From JAXGXJ01 sp963816155 (GTDB lineage: Bacteria > Actinomycetota > Thermoleophilia > RBG-16-64-13): a DNA stretch of 64,000 nt. Positions 8,652 through 17,547 of this stretch are shown here, in pieces. The translations under genes and the position numbers were made by a program. Location: the NCBI GenBank assembly GCA_963816155.1, contig CAWFJE010000005.1, positions 143,642 to 207,641 of the forward strand. Reading direction: 5' to 3'. The notes under the pieces are model-generated. The model was not told the origin of the DNA, did not search any database, and worked only from the letters and a program-made list of their open reading frames with translations. The stretch's first letter is position 1. Each line of letters starts with the position of its first letter.

Positions 8652-9373
8652 GCTGTCATGCTCCCCATGTATACGTCACGCACTTCCGGGCTGTTGATGA
8701 CGGTGTTGGGATCACCTTCCGCGATCACGCTGCCGAAGTCGATAGCCATGAGACGATCGACCACCGCCAGGAGCGCGTGCACGATGTGCTCGATCCAGAT
8801 GATGCTGATGCCCTCGTCTCGCAGTTGCTTGATGGTATCGATAAGCGAGTGCACCTCGGCTTCGGTCAGGCCGCCGGCGATCTCGTCGAGAAGGAGCACC
8901 TTGGGCTCCGTGGCCAGAGCGCGCGCAAGCTCCAGGCGCTTGCGCTCGAGGAGACTCAACGACTCAGCGAGCACGTTGGCCCGCGGCAACAGTGCGGCGC
9001 GGTGCAGAGCGCGGGCACAGACGTCGTAGGAGGCCTTCTCCGAGGCGCCTCTCCCGTAGGTGCCCCCCACCAGCACGTTCTCGAACACGGTCATGCCTTC
9101 GAAGGGCCTCGGTATCTGATACGTCCGGCCGATACCAGCGTGAGCGCGACGATCCGGGCTGTACTTGGTGATGTCGATGCCATCGAAGGTAATTGTGCCC
9201 GTGTCCGCATGGACGATGCCGGTGAGCAGGTTGAGCATGGTGGTCTTGCCTGCGCCGTTGGGACCGACGACGCCGAGCGCCTCCCCCTGAATGAGGGAGA
9301 CGCTCAGATCGTCGACTACTTTCACGGCCCCGTAGGACTTGGTGAGACTCTCAGCTTTGAGTATGACCGTCAC
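8648..9373 (-). CDS. ABC transporter ATP-binding protein (LivG family)
   Basis: 241 aa. Walker A GPNGAGKT at 37-44 and Walker B VLLLDE. The signature position reads LSLLERKRLELARAL, a variant without the usual GG, as seen in part of the LivG family, so activity should not be excluded. It pairs with the LivF-like subunit downstream. It lies 48 bp behind the binding-protein gene. Confidence 0.88.
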   Translation of the reverse strand: MTVILKAESLTKSYGAVKVVDDLSVSLIQGEALGVVGPNGAGKTTMLNLLTGIVHADTGTITFDGIDITKYSPDRRAHAGIGRTYQIPRPFEGMTVFENVLVGGTYGRGASEKASYDVCARALHRAALLPRANVLAESLSLLERKRLELARALATEPKVLLLDEIAGGLTEAEVHSLIDTIKQLRDEGISIIWIEHIVHALLAVVDRLMAIDFGSVIAEGDPNTVINSPEVRDVYMGSMTA

Positions 9374-9421
9374 AGACGGCTCGCTCGGATGGCTTCGGGG
9401 TCAGATTTCGATACCTGGCGC

Positions 9422-10873
9422 CTAGAACGTGGTCAGATCCACTATCTCGCCCGTCTGCGGGATGTCGGGATAGTGCGAGTTGTCCACGACCTTGCGTTCC
9501 CACGCGCCCGTCTTGCCGACCCACTGGCCACCGACCAGCGGCGTGAGGGCACAATTGGGCAGAGCGTTGGCGAACTGGACCGGGCCCACCAGGGTTTGAA
9601 GGTTGGTGGTCTTGATCGCCTCCGCATAGGAAGCCGGATCGTCCAGGTTCGCCGTGCGCATGACCACGTCGGTCACCACATCGAAGCCGGCGCCGCCGGT
9701 CAGACCCAGGGCGGGGCTGAACGGAGTGCCCACCTCGGCATCCCAGGCATCGACGATGCCCTGGCAGGTCACACCGGTGAGCGACGACGTGAAGGGGTGG
9801 GTGTTCTCCCACCACACCTCGTTGCACAGTCCCTGGCCGATGTCGCCGACGGCATCCATGTCGGGACGGGTGAGGATGGCCCGGCCGATGGCGGTCACCT
9901 TGGGAACGAAACCGTTCTGCTTGGACTGTTTCCAGAAGTTGGCGAAGTCAGGCGGATTGAGAAGAACCGTCAGGCACTCGCAGCCCTCCGACTTGTACTG
10001 GTTGATGACGCTGGAGTAGTCCTCCGTGCCGTTGGTCACCAGCCCCGGGTCGATCCAGGTATAGCCGGCTTCCTTCATGGCCGCGGGGAAGCCCGTAGCC
10101 TCGTCCGCGGTGGCACTACCGTCGGGGTCGTTGGCCCACAGGCAGGCGACCTTCTTGTTGGTGGGAAGCTTGTCGAACAGGCCGATGTACACGGCGTTCA
10201 GGTCGCCGATGGACCAGAACACGTTGTAGGCCCACTTAAAGCCCACAGCCGGATCGCCACCCATGCCGAAGAACCAGGGCTCCATGGGGCACCCGTAGGT
10301 GATGCAGGGCACGCCGTTGGCTTCACACTGCTGCCCCACGGGGATATTCACCACCGGGGTCATGCCGGCGAAGATGATGTCCGGATTGTCCTGGGTGATG
10401 AGTTCGCCCGCCACCTCGGCCGCGCGGTTGCTGTCGGACTGGCTGTCCTTGACCACCCAGGAGATGGGATGGACCATGCCGTCAGCGCCCACGAGACCAT
10501 CGCCGATGGCGGTCTTGGCCTGGGCGAGGAGGAAGTTGTCTGGCTCACTCAGACCGGCGAAGACGCCCGTGGTCATGGTGACCCAGCCGATCTTCACCTC
10601 ACGACCCATCTCTCCACCGGCCGCCACACTGGTCGTGGTCTCTCCACCCATGGTGGTCGTAGTCTCGCCGCCCATGGTTGTGGTGGTCTCACCGGCCGTG
10701 GTGGTGGTCTCATCGTCGCCGCCACAGGCCGCCAGGAGGCCGCCCAAGCCCCCGCTCACGCCGATGGTGGCGCCCGCGATCCCGGCGATCTTGAGGAATT
10801 GCCTGCGCGAAACCGCGCCCGCTGTCAGCTCGCCCTCTGGTTTGTCACAGCGTTCTTCACGCATGTCTGTCAT
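9422..10873 (-). CDS. Tat/lipoprotein substrate-binding protein of the Liv-type importer
   Basis: 483 aa, type-1 periplasmic-binding-protein family (Leu/Ile/Val-binding-like, as in EVKIGWVTMTTGVFAG at the start of the mature part). The leader has twin Arg23-Arg24 in SRRQFLKIAG, a hydrophobic core and lipobox LLAAC (Cys50). This predicts Tat export and lipid anchoring on the outer face of the membrane. Residues 56-80 form a Thr/Gly stalk of repeated ETTTTMGG units. The AGGAGG Shine-Dalgarno lies just before the ATG at 10873. First gene of the five-gene import operon; the ligand is unknown, since this family also binds aromatic acids and amides. Confidence 0.9.
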   Translation of the reverse strand: MTDMREERCDKPEGELTAGAVSRRQFLKIAGIAGATIGVSGGLGGLLAACGGDDETTTTAGETTTTMGGETTTTMGGETTTSVAAGGEMGREVKIGWVTMTTGVFAGLSEPDNFLLAQAKTAIGDGLVGADGMVHPISWVVKDSQSDSNRAAEVAGELITQDNPDIIFAGMTPVVNIPVGQQCEANGVPCITYGCPMEPWFFGMGGDPAVGFKWAYNVFWSIGDLNAVYIGLFDKLPTNKKVACLWANDPDGSATADEATGFPAAMKEAGYTWIDPGLVTNGTEDYSSVINQYKSEGCECLTVLLNPPDFANFWKQSKQNGFVPKVTAIGRAILTRPDMDAVGDIGQGLCNEVWWENTHPFTSSLTGVTCQGIVDAWDAEVGTPFSPALGLTGGAGFDVVTDVVMRTANLDDPASYAEAIKTTNLQTLVGPVQFANALPNCALTPLVGGQWVGKTGAWERKVVDNSHYPDIPQTGEIVDLTTF

Positions 10874-11256
10874 CGATACCCCTCCTCTGTCTTCTAACGT
10901 TTCTGCCCAATTTCAGGGCATTACCTCTGATTATCACACGTCCGTCTGCATCATGCAGCGATAAGCTACCTACCCACCGGATACCAGAGGCATGCCTCGG
11001 CGGCACCAGTGAACCCCGTTCCACGACGGATATGACGGCCTTCGCGTGCCCGGTTCTGTCTTGTTTACCCGCTGGGCATGAGGCTAAACGGCGCTCGCAC
11101 AGAGGCGCGTATGGCGGCGCCCTCCCATCACTCGCGTCACTTCGCCATCGCATAAGACGCACGTGAGAACCGGATGAGAAGTACCTTACTTTTCGCCACG
11201 AGTGAGCCGCGCCTTGCTACCATGAGACCAGCACATGTGCGGAAAGTGGGAGAGGC
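10874..11256. other. Divergent intergenic region with a short perfect inverted repeat
   Basis: About 380 bp between the leftward importer and the rightward exported-protein/two-component operon. CTGCAT-C-ATGCAG at 10946-10958 is a perfect inverted repeat 73 bp upstream of the binding-protein start and could be an operator. No convincing coding sequence or riboswitch was seen. Confidence 0.35.
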
Positions 11257-11829
11257 ATGCCGTCCAGAATCCTTGATCCACGGTGGCGCTGGGCCGGCCT
11301 GATCGCCGCTCCCGTGGTCGCCGTCGTCGTCCTTTCCATGATCTTCCTGCCCCAGACGGACACGAGGCAGGCGTCGGGGCTGCCCATCATCGAGATCGGC
11401 GCCACGAACGCCGGCAACGAAGGCCCCTCCGATGCTGTTGGCGTCATGGACACCGCCCCGGCGAGCAGCGCTCCGGCCGACTCCGGCTTCGGAACCGGGG
11501 GCAGCGAAGACCCCCTGACATCGGGCACAGACGGTAACGGACCTCCCGTGGAGGCCGGTGCGGGCACCGGGACCACGACGAGCGCGACCACGACCACGAC
11601 GCGCGCTCCCGCGGGCGCACTGTCAGCCAACGGGGGCAGTAGCGCGGGAACATCGGTAGCCGGTGCCGGCCCGGGGACGACGCAGGGACCCGGAGCGGGT
11701 TCGTCATCGATCGTGACGAGCGGGATAAGGATCCAGAACAGAGGCCAGAGCATGCCCGCCGGAAGCCCCGCTTCCACCGGCACCTCGGCTTCCACCGGGT
11801 CATCGGCGACCGGCACTAAGGGCAAGTAA
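11257..11829 (+). CDS. Membrane-anchored Thr/Gly/Ala-rich extracytoplasmic protein
   Basis: 190 aa. One N-terminal membrane segment (WAGLIAAPVVAVVVLSMIFL, residues 12-31) is followed by a wholly low-complexity exported part rich in Gly, Ser, Thr and Ala (TTTSATTTTTRAP near 108-120), with no recognised domain. It ends four bases before the response-regulator ATG, so it probably leads the two-component operon. It could act as an envelope component sensed by the kinase; this is inference. A GAGAGGC Shine-Dalgarno precedes ATG 11257. Confidence 0.7.
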   Translation: MPSRILDPRWRWAGLIAAPVVAVVVLSMIFLPQTDTRQASGLPIIEIGATNAGNEGPSDAVGVMDTAPASSAPADSGFGTGGSEDPLTSGTDGNGPPVEAGAGTGTTTSATTTTTRAPAGALSANGGSSAGTSVAGAGPGTTQGPGAGSSSIVTSGIRIQNRGQSMPAGSPASTGTSASTGSSATGTKGK

Positions 11830-11833
11830 GAAC

Positions 11834-12520
11834 ATGCGTCTTCTCTTGGTCGAAGATGAGAGCCGTGTGGCTTCGTTCATCGCCCGCGGACTCGAAGACG
11901 CCGGATACGCCACCGACGTGGTGGGCAAGGGCAGCAGCGCTCTGGCCCTCTTTCGCGCGGAGACGCAATGGGACCTCATACTGCTCGACGTGGGACTGCC
12001 CGACATCGACGGCTTCGCGGTACTTGCAGAGATACGCAAGACCGATCAGAGCACACCCATCATCATGCTGACCGCGCGCGGGGACGTCCCCTCTCGCGTC
12101 AAAGGTCTGGATCTGGGCGCAGACGACTATCTTCCCAAGCCCTTCGACTTCGACGAACTGCTGGCGCGTGTGCGTGCGCAACTGCGTCACGACCGTCAAC
12201 GCTACGGCTCCGTCATACAGGCCGGTACTCTCACTCTGGACCTCAAGGCGCGTAAAGCGATGCGCGGAGAGCGTTCGTTCGATCTTACGTCGCGCGAGTT
12301 CGCCCTGCTCGAGTTCCTGCTGCGTCATCAGGGGCAGGTGCTCAGCCGTTCGCAGATCTTGAGCGGAGTGTGGGGCTACGAGTTCGACCCGCAGAGCAAC
12401 GTGGTCGATGTCTACGTCGGCTACCTGCGTGCCAAACTGGACGAGCCGGGCCAGGAGTCCCTCATAGAGACCGTGCGCGGGGGGGGATACCGGTTGCGTT
12501 CCTTGTCGACGGGTGAGTGA
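11834..12520 (+). CDS. OmpR/PhoB-family response regulator
   Basis: 228 aa. The receiver domain has the acidic pair Glu7-Asp8, phospho-acceptor Asp52 (LILLDVGLPDIDG), Thr80 and Lys102 (LPKPF). The C-terminal winged helix (about 126-225) includes LTSREFALLEFLLRH and the VDVYVGYLRAKL recognition region. A DNA-binding regulator paired with the kinase 15 bp downstream. Targets are not visible, but the upstream exported protein shares the operon. Confidence 0.95.
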   Translation: MRLLLVEDESRVASFIARGLEDAGYATDVVGKGSSALALFRAETQWDLILLDVGLPDIDGFAVLAEIRKTDQSTPIIMLTARGDVPSRVKGLDLGADDYLPKPFDFDELLARVRAQLRHDRQRYGSVIQAGTLTLDLKARKAMRGERSFDLTSREFALLEFLLRHQGQVLSRSQILSGVWGYEFDPQSNVVDVYVGYLRAKLDEPGQESLIETVRGGGYRLRSLSTGE

Positions 12521-12535
12521 GACCACCACCCACCC

Positions 12536-13963
12536 GTGAGACTGCGGCTCACTCTCTGGTTCGTCTTCGGTATGGTCGTCGTCACTGCTCTGGGCGCGGC
12601 GGGGGTCTACGCCATCCTCTCGAACCAACTGCGGAACGACCTCGACGAGCAACTGTCACAGCAGCTCACCCACTTCCAGCAGGTCGTCGGGCCCGCGACC
12701 AGCGAGCAGGAGCTCATCGACAACACCAAGGCCTTCCTCTCCGGGCCCCAATCCAACGCCCTTCGCCGCAACGGCTACGTGTTTGGGCTGCAGACTCTGG
12801 ACGGGACCGTCATCTCCAACTCCGGCGACATCCGCCTGGAAGAGCTCGCGCAAAGCCGCGACCTGCTGACCTCCGGTGAGCCGTTCCTCGCCGACGCGGA
12901 CGCATCCGGAGTGACCATCCGGGTGGCGGGCACACCGGTGATGCTCGACGGGACCCAGATCGCCGCCGTGGAGGTGGCGGGGACGCTCACCGCCATCGGC
13001 GACACCCTTCAGAGTCTGCTACTGCTACTGGCGGTGGGTGGCGCCATCGGCTGCGTCATCGTGGGGCTGGGCACATGGTTCCTGTTGGGGCGGACACTCG
13101 AGCCGGTACAGCGCATCACGAGGACGGCCGCTGCCATCTCCCAGGAGGACCTGAGCAGACGGATCGCCTACAAGGGCCCGCGGGATGAGATCGGGGAGTT
13201 GGCGCTGACCATGGACGCCATGCTCGACCGCCTGCAATCGGCCTTCGCCGCTCAGGAACGCTTCATCTCCGACGCCTCGCACGAACTCCGCACCCCGCTC
13301 ACCATCATGAAGGGACATCTGCAAGTACTCGACCGCCAAGAAGACCCGGACCCCGAGTTCGTGCGGCAGGAGCACACCCTGGTGCTGGACGAACTCGACC
13401 GCATGAACCGGCTGGTGGCCGACCTCGTCACCCTGGCCCGAGCGACGCGTGTGGACTTCCTCCGCCTGGAAGAGGTGGATGTGGACGGCTTCCTTTCCAC
13501 CCTCGCCACCCAGGGACAACACTTGGGTGAGCGCTCCTGGCGCGTGGACGCGTTGCCCGGAGGGTCCATCCGGGCCGACCAAGATCGGCTCACGCAGGTC
13601 TTTCTCAATCTCATGCAGAACGCCGTGCGCCACACGCAGACGGGGCAGCTCATCGCACTGGGGGCACGGTGGACGGGCGAGGGCGGCGGCCGGAGTCTGG
13701 CCCTCTGGGTGCGCGACGAGGGTACCGGTATGAGCGCGGAGACGGCCGCCCATGTCTTCGAGCGCTTCTACCGGGGAGAAGCGGTGGAGGAGGCTGATGA
13801 TGATGGTCTGGGTCTGGGTCTGGCCATCGTCCGAGCGGTGGTCGAGGCCCACCGCGGGACGGTCACCGTTGCGAGCACGCCGGGCAAAGGAGCTACCTTC
13901 ACGATCCTCCTCCCCACCGCCCCTCGATCGGAGGGGTTTGGCGCCGGGGTATCCGGGCGATAA
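12536..13963 (+). CDS. Sensor histidine kinase with HAMP domain
   Basis: 475 aa from GTG. Two membrane segments (about 6-28 and 160-184) enclose a roughly 130-residue extracytoplasmic sensor region. HAMP follows (about 185-237), then HisKA with phospho-accepting His249 in SDASHELRTPL. The HATPase domain has N box NLMQNAVRHT, DEGTGM, and the G box GLGLGLAIV. Standard EnvZ-type architecture, cognate to the preceding regulator. The sensor region has no recognised fold. Confidence 0.95.
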   Translation: MRLRLTLWFVFGMVVVTALGAAGVYAILSNQLRNDLDEQLSQQLTHFQQVVGPATSEQELIDNTKAFLSGPQSNALRRNGYVFGLQTLDGTVISNSGDIRLEELAQSRDLLTSGEPFLADADASGVTIRVAGTPVMLDGTQIAAVEVAGTLTAIGDTLQSLLLLLAVGGAIGCVIVGLGTWFLLGRTLEPVQRITRTAAAISQEDLSRRIAYKGPRDEIGELALTMDAMLDRLQSAFAAQERFISDASHELRTPLTIMKGHLQVLDRQEDPDPEFVRQEHTLVLDELDRMNRLVADLVTLARATRVDFLRLEEVDVDGFLSTLATQGQHLGERSWRVDALPGGSIRADQDRLTQVFLNLMQNAVRHTQTGQLIALGARWTGEGGGRSLALWVRDEGTGMSAETAAHVFERFYRGEAVEEADDDGLGLGLAIVRAVVEAHRGTVTVASTPGKGATFTILLPTAPRSEGFGAGVSGR

Positions 13964-14038
13964 TCTTGGGGGGGCGCGCCGTGCCACGGTGGAGCATGCC
14001 CTCCGATCCCCGATCCGCACGCAGGAACAGGAGTGAAG

Positions 14039-14752
14039 ATGAGCACGAGGAAGATCATCGAGATCGATCGCGACCTCTGTAACGGCTGTGGCCTCTGCAC
14101 GACGGCGTGCGACGAGGGGGCGCTGGAGCTCGATGACGAGGACAAGGCAGTGCTGGTCCGGGAGCTCTTCTGCGACGGCATGGGCATGTGCCTCGACGTC
14201 TGCCCGACCGGCGCGCTCACCATCACGGAACGGGAAAGCGAAGGGTATGACGCTGATGCCACCCGCGAGCACGTGCGCAAGACCAGAGGCGAAGCGGCAG
14301 TGGCCGCAGTCCACCCCGGCGGCGGCGAGGACCATTCCACCCCGGCAGCGGCGGGCGCGGCGGCCGGCGCGGCCGCCCGGTCGGAGCTGACCCAGTGGCC
14401 CATCCAGCTGCACCTCATCTCACCCCACGCACCCTACTTCAAGAATGCCGACCTCCTTGTCGCCGCCGACTGCACGGCCTTCAGTCTGGGCAGGTTCCAC
14501 GATGAACTGCTCAAAGACCACAAGCTCGTTATCGCCTGCCCCAAGCTCGACGACACCCAGAATTACGTGGAGAAACTGGCTGAACTCATCCGCTTGAACG
14601 ACCTCAACTCACTCACGGTGGCCATCATGACGGTCCCCTGCTGCAACGGCTTGGACCGGATGGTCCACCTGGCAGCGGAGCACTCCGGGGTGGAGATCCC
14701 CGTTCAGACCGTGGTCATCGGCATAGAGGGAGAGATCGCTGAACGTCGGTAG
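14039..14752 (+). CDS. 4Fe-4S ferredoxin-type protein with C-terminal redox-associated domain
   Basis: 237 aa from ATG 14039, which has AGGAG five bases upstream; the GTG six bases earlier is disfavoured. The N-terminal cluster motif is C14-x2-C17-x2-C20-x3-C24. The second motif, FCDGMGMCLDVCP, supplies Cys45, Cys51 and Cys55 in the atypical arrangement common in this family. An Ala/Gly-rich linker (about 85-110) leads to a C-terminal domain (QWPIQLHLISP, ADCTAFSLG, CPKLDD) found in anaerobes next to Fe-S hydroxylamine-reductase-like or hydrogenase-like systems. First of three consecutive redox genes; probably a cytoplasmic electron carrier. Confidence 0.85.
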   Translation: MSTRKIIEIDRDLCNGCGLCTTACDEGALELDDEDKAVLVRELFCDGMGMCLDVCPTGALTITERESEGYDADATREHVRKTRGEAAVAAVHPGGGEDHSTPAAAGAAAGAAARSELTQWPIQLHLISPHAPYFKNADLLVAADCTAFSLGRFHDELLKDHKLVIACPKLDDTQNYVEKLAELIRLNDLNSLTVAIMTVPCCNGLDRMVHLAAEHSGVEIPVQTVVIGIEGEIAERR

Positions 14753-14824
14753 CAGGCTGCTGAACGTCGGAAGCCTTGAGGAAGGGCTGAACAGGCCATC
14801 ACGTCACGACTACAGGAGGAACTG

Positions 14825-15403
14825 ATGGTCAAGAAGAACATCGGTGGGAATTTCGACATCTACCCCATGCCTGTGGTGATCGTGGGGACGGTCGTGGAAG
14901 AGAAGCCGAACTTCATGACGGTCGCCTGGATCACCAAGCTCGGCCACGACCCTTCCCTTGTGGGAATCTCCGTGGGGATACGCCAGTACTCTGCCCGGGG
15001 CATCCGGGAGAGCGGCCAATTCAGCATCAACTTCCCCGGCGTCGACGAGATGGAGCTGGCCGACTACTGTGGGTTGGTCCACGGCAACATCGAGGACAAG
15101 TCCACCCGCGTGGACATCTTCCAGGGCTCGCTCGAGCACGCCCCCATGGTGCGGCAGTGTCCCCTCAATCTCGAATGTCGACTCCGGAAGACCGTGGAAC
15201 TGGACAAGAACCTGTTCTTCATAGGCGAAGTCGCGAACGTCTACGCCAGCGAGAGGATCCTCACCGACGACCAGGTCGACTTGGCCAAGTTCCACCCCTT
15301 CGTGCTCACCATGCCCAGCAATGGCTATTGGTCGCTCGGCGAGAGGGTGGGCGACGCCTGGAGCATAGGCAGAAGCCTCATGCAGCCCAAGGCGGGAAAG
15401 TGA
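14825..15403 (+). CDS. Flavin reductase-like FMN protein (flavoredoxin family)
   Basis: 192 aa. PMPVVIVGT...NFMTVAWITKLGHDPSLVGISV is the flavoredoxin/flavin-reductase-like FMN-binding start (key residues P14-P16 and NFMTVAW; positions 13-50). GQFSINFPG follows near residues 65-73. AGGAGG precedes the ATG. It sits between a ferredoxin and a nitroreductase, implying a small FMN electron-transfer chain in the cytoplasm. Confidence 0.88.
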   Translation: MVKKNIGGNFDIYPMPVVIVGTVVEEKPNFMTVAWITKLGHDPSLVGISVGIRQYSARGIRESGQFSINFPGVDEMELADYCGLVHGNIEDKSTRVDIFQGSLEHAPMVRQCPLNLECRLRKTVELDKNLFFIGEVANVYASERILTDDQVDLAKFHPFVLTMPSNGYWSLGERVGDAWSIGRSLMQPKAGK

Positions 15404-15424
15404 CCTGGAAGAGTCAGGAGAGAC

Positions 15425-16309
15425 ATGGCTTCGCCGGCCTTTGAGACTCTGCCCGTAGCCTTGGAGGACATTCCGGTGGCGGAGTGGGCGGGCGCCATCG
15501 TGGTGCGCCATTCGGCCCGCACGTTCACGGGAGTCCCCCCCGAGACGGGGCTCCTCGAGGAGTTGGAGCGCTTCACCGCCGCCCTTCCGGGCGGCGACAC
15601 GGCCCGTGTGATCGTCGTCCGGGAACTGCCCGCCGCCGTGTTCACGGGAGTGGTGGGCAGCTACGGCAAGGTCGTGGGCGCCCGCTCGGGCCTCATCGTG
15701 GTGGGTCAAGAGAACGCGCCGTGCTTCCAGGAAGCGGCCGGATACGTGGGAGAGGCGACCATCCTGCAGGCCCAGGCGCAAGGTCTGGAATCCTGCTGGG
15801 TCGGTGGCTTCTTCGATCGGGACTTGACCCAGAGCCTCGTGGAACTCGCGCCCGGCGAACGCGTGCTGGCCATCTCTCCCCTGGGGCGCGCTCAGGCCCG
15901 GCTGCGTACGGGAGAACGGGTTCTCAAGCGCATCGTCGGCGCGCACAAGCGCCTCCCCATTGAAGCGATCGCGCCCGGCTTCGACGAAGACACGTGGCCT
16001 GCTTGGGCCGCGGAGGGGGTACGACTGGCCCGGGTCGCGCCTTCGGCGGTCAACAGGCAACCGTGGCAGTTCCGACTGGAGATCGACACACCGATCCCCT
16101 ATTCCTATGCGGGCCCCACGGGCGCGGTCACCATCTCGGTCGAGGACAGGGGGCGCTTCGGTTCGGTGTCCCGGCGACTCGACTGCGGCATCGCCATGCT
16201 CCACTTCGAGGTGGGGGCGCGGTTGATGGGGAGCTCCGGCTGCTGGGAGACCCTTGAACCACCCGACCTGGCCCGCTACCGGGTGCCGCCTCCCAGCGAC
16301 ACTGCTTGA
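15425..16309 (+). CDS. Nitroreductase-family protein
   Basis: 294 aa. IVVRHSARTFTG (25-36) is the usual FMN-phosphate contact region. GEATILQAQAQGLESCWVGGFFD matches the second nitroreductase motif (key residues E-A-x-L-x-A-x-x-x-G-L-x-S-C-W). The C-terminal RLARVAPSAVNRQPWQF is the other conserved face, as in the TM1586-type subfamily with two half-domains in one chain. Likely an FMN-dependent reductase fed by the two upstream proteins. Its 3' end overlaps the convergent MFS gene by 34 bp. Confidence 0.85.
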   Translation: MASPAFETLPVALEDIPVAEWAGAIVVRHSARTFTGVPPETGLLEELERFTAALPGGDTARVIVVRELPAAVFTGVVGSYGKVVGARSGLIVVGQENAPCFQEAAGYVGEATILQAQAQGLESCWVGGFFDRDLTQSLVELAPGERVLAISPLGRAQARLRTGERVLKRIVGAHKRLPIEAIAPGFDEDTWPAWAAEGVRLARVAPSAVNRQPWQFRLEIDTPIPYSYAGPTGAVTISVEDRGRFGSVSRRLDCGIAMLHFEVGARLMGSSGCWETLEPPDLARYRVPPPSDTA

Positions 16310-17547
16310 GTGCGCTCCGGAGCCCTGAAGAAGAGGACTCCCACGACGCCGGCCACGCCAAAGGCCGCCAAGATCAGGTAGCCCGCCTCGTAGCCCAGCC
16401 CACCGTCGAGAGCGAGACCGAAGAGCCAGGGGGCAAGCATGGAGATGGTGAAGCCCAGCGTGTTGATGAGCCCCGTCGCCGGGCCGATATCCTCCGGCCT
16501 GGCCACCACCTCGGGCACCATGGCAAAGCGAGGGGAGAAGTAGGCCAGGCTCGACAAGCCCACCAGGGCCACCATGACGAAGACCAGCACCCGCCCCGGC
16601 ACGAGAGGCACCAAAGCCGCGAACACGCTCATGGCTATCATGGATCCGGCGATGATGCGCATCCGACCCCAGCGGTCGGAAGCAAGCGCTCCTCCCGGCG
16701 CCCCCATGAGTTGCGCCATAGCCAGGCCTGCTGTGAGATACGCCGCGACCCCGGCACTCGATCCATACTCCGTCTGCAGGAAGTCCGGCGTCCAGATGAG
16801 GACCCCCGTGCCCACGGCCAGCGAGGCGGCGTTGAACAGGCCGAGTAGGAGGACTTCCCGGTTGAGCGATACCCTGCTCAGCGACCCGCCCACAGCCCGG
16901 AAGGAAGCCGTCCCCCGCGTCACCACCGGTAGCTGCCGGACCGACTTGTGTGCCAACGCGATGCCTCCGATGACCAGCGACACGATTGCCGTCAGCAAGA
17001 ACACGGCTCGATAGCCTCCCAGCGCCGCCACGGTGGGCATGAGCAGCAGACCCACCAAAGCACCCAGGCCCTTGCCGCTGGCCAGAACACCCCAGCCACG
17101 ATTGCGCGCAGCCAGGGGCAGGCAGCGGGCGATGACGGGGCTGCACACGGGCATCACGGTACCGGCTCCGAGACCCTGAAGGACTCTCCCCACAAGAAAG
17201 CCCCAGAAGGACGAACTGAGGGCGAAGACCACCGACCCGACCACGAAGAAGACGGTGCTCACGGCCAGCACCCGTCCGCCCCAGCGCGCCGCTCCCACTC
17301 CGGCCGGGATGCCCACGGCGCCGTAGGCGAACATGAAGACCGAGGTCAGAAGACCCAGTTGAGAGGCGGAGAACCCGAAGAGGCGCTGCAACTCCGGCGT
17401 GACAACGGCCATCAGGGCCAGATTCAGCGTCGCGAGCAGGTAGAAGACCATGAGGACGAAGACCAATCCGCCGCCGCTCTCGGCGGCGCCGATCGTCCCG
17501 CTCTCGCCCGATCCGCCCCTGATCTCGTCTTCCGGCGACGGCGTCAC
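16276..17547 (-). CDS. MFS transporter (second of a tandem pair)
   Basis: 423 aa with about 12 hydrophobic segments. MFS loop motif GAARWGGRVLAVS after helix 2 (about 85-97) and a matching loop SDRWGRMRIIAG in the second half. The sequence resembles nitrate/oxalate/glucarate-type carriers (SQLGLLTSVFMFAYG). Its start overlaps the stop of the paralogous upstream gene by four bases. The two may work as a heteromeric or dual-specificity carrier; the substrate is unknown. Confidence 0.88.
   Translation of the reverse strand: MTPSPEDEIRGGSGESGTIGAAESGGGLVFVLMVFYLLATLNLALMAVVTPELQRLFGFSASQLGLLTSVFMFAYGAVGIPAGVGAARWGGRVLAVSTVFFVVGSVVFALSSSFWGFLVGRVLQGLGAGTVMPVCSPVIARCLPLAARNRGWGVLASGKGLGALVGLLLMPTVAALGGYRAVFLLTAIVSLVIGGIALAHKSVRQLPVVTRGTASFRAVGGSLSRVSLNREVLLLGLFNAASLAVGTGVLIWTPDFLQTEYGSSAGVAAYLTAGLAMAQLMGAPGGALASDRWGRMRIIAGSMIAMSVFAALVPLVPGRVLVFVMVALVGLSSLAYFSPRFAMVPEVVARPEDIGPATGLINTLGFTISMLAPWLFGLALDGGLGYEAGYLILAAFGVAGVVGVLFFRAPERTQAVSLGGGTR

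Noticed and set aside
8777..10897. 706-codon plus-strand open frame opposite the livG and binding-protein genes
   Set aside because: It is antisense to genes with clear motifs and its product is His/Asp/Gly/Val-rich with no domain, as expected in GC-rich DNA.
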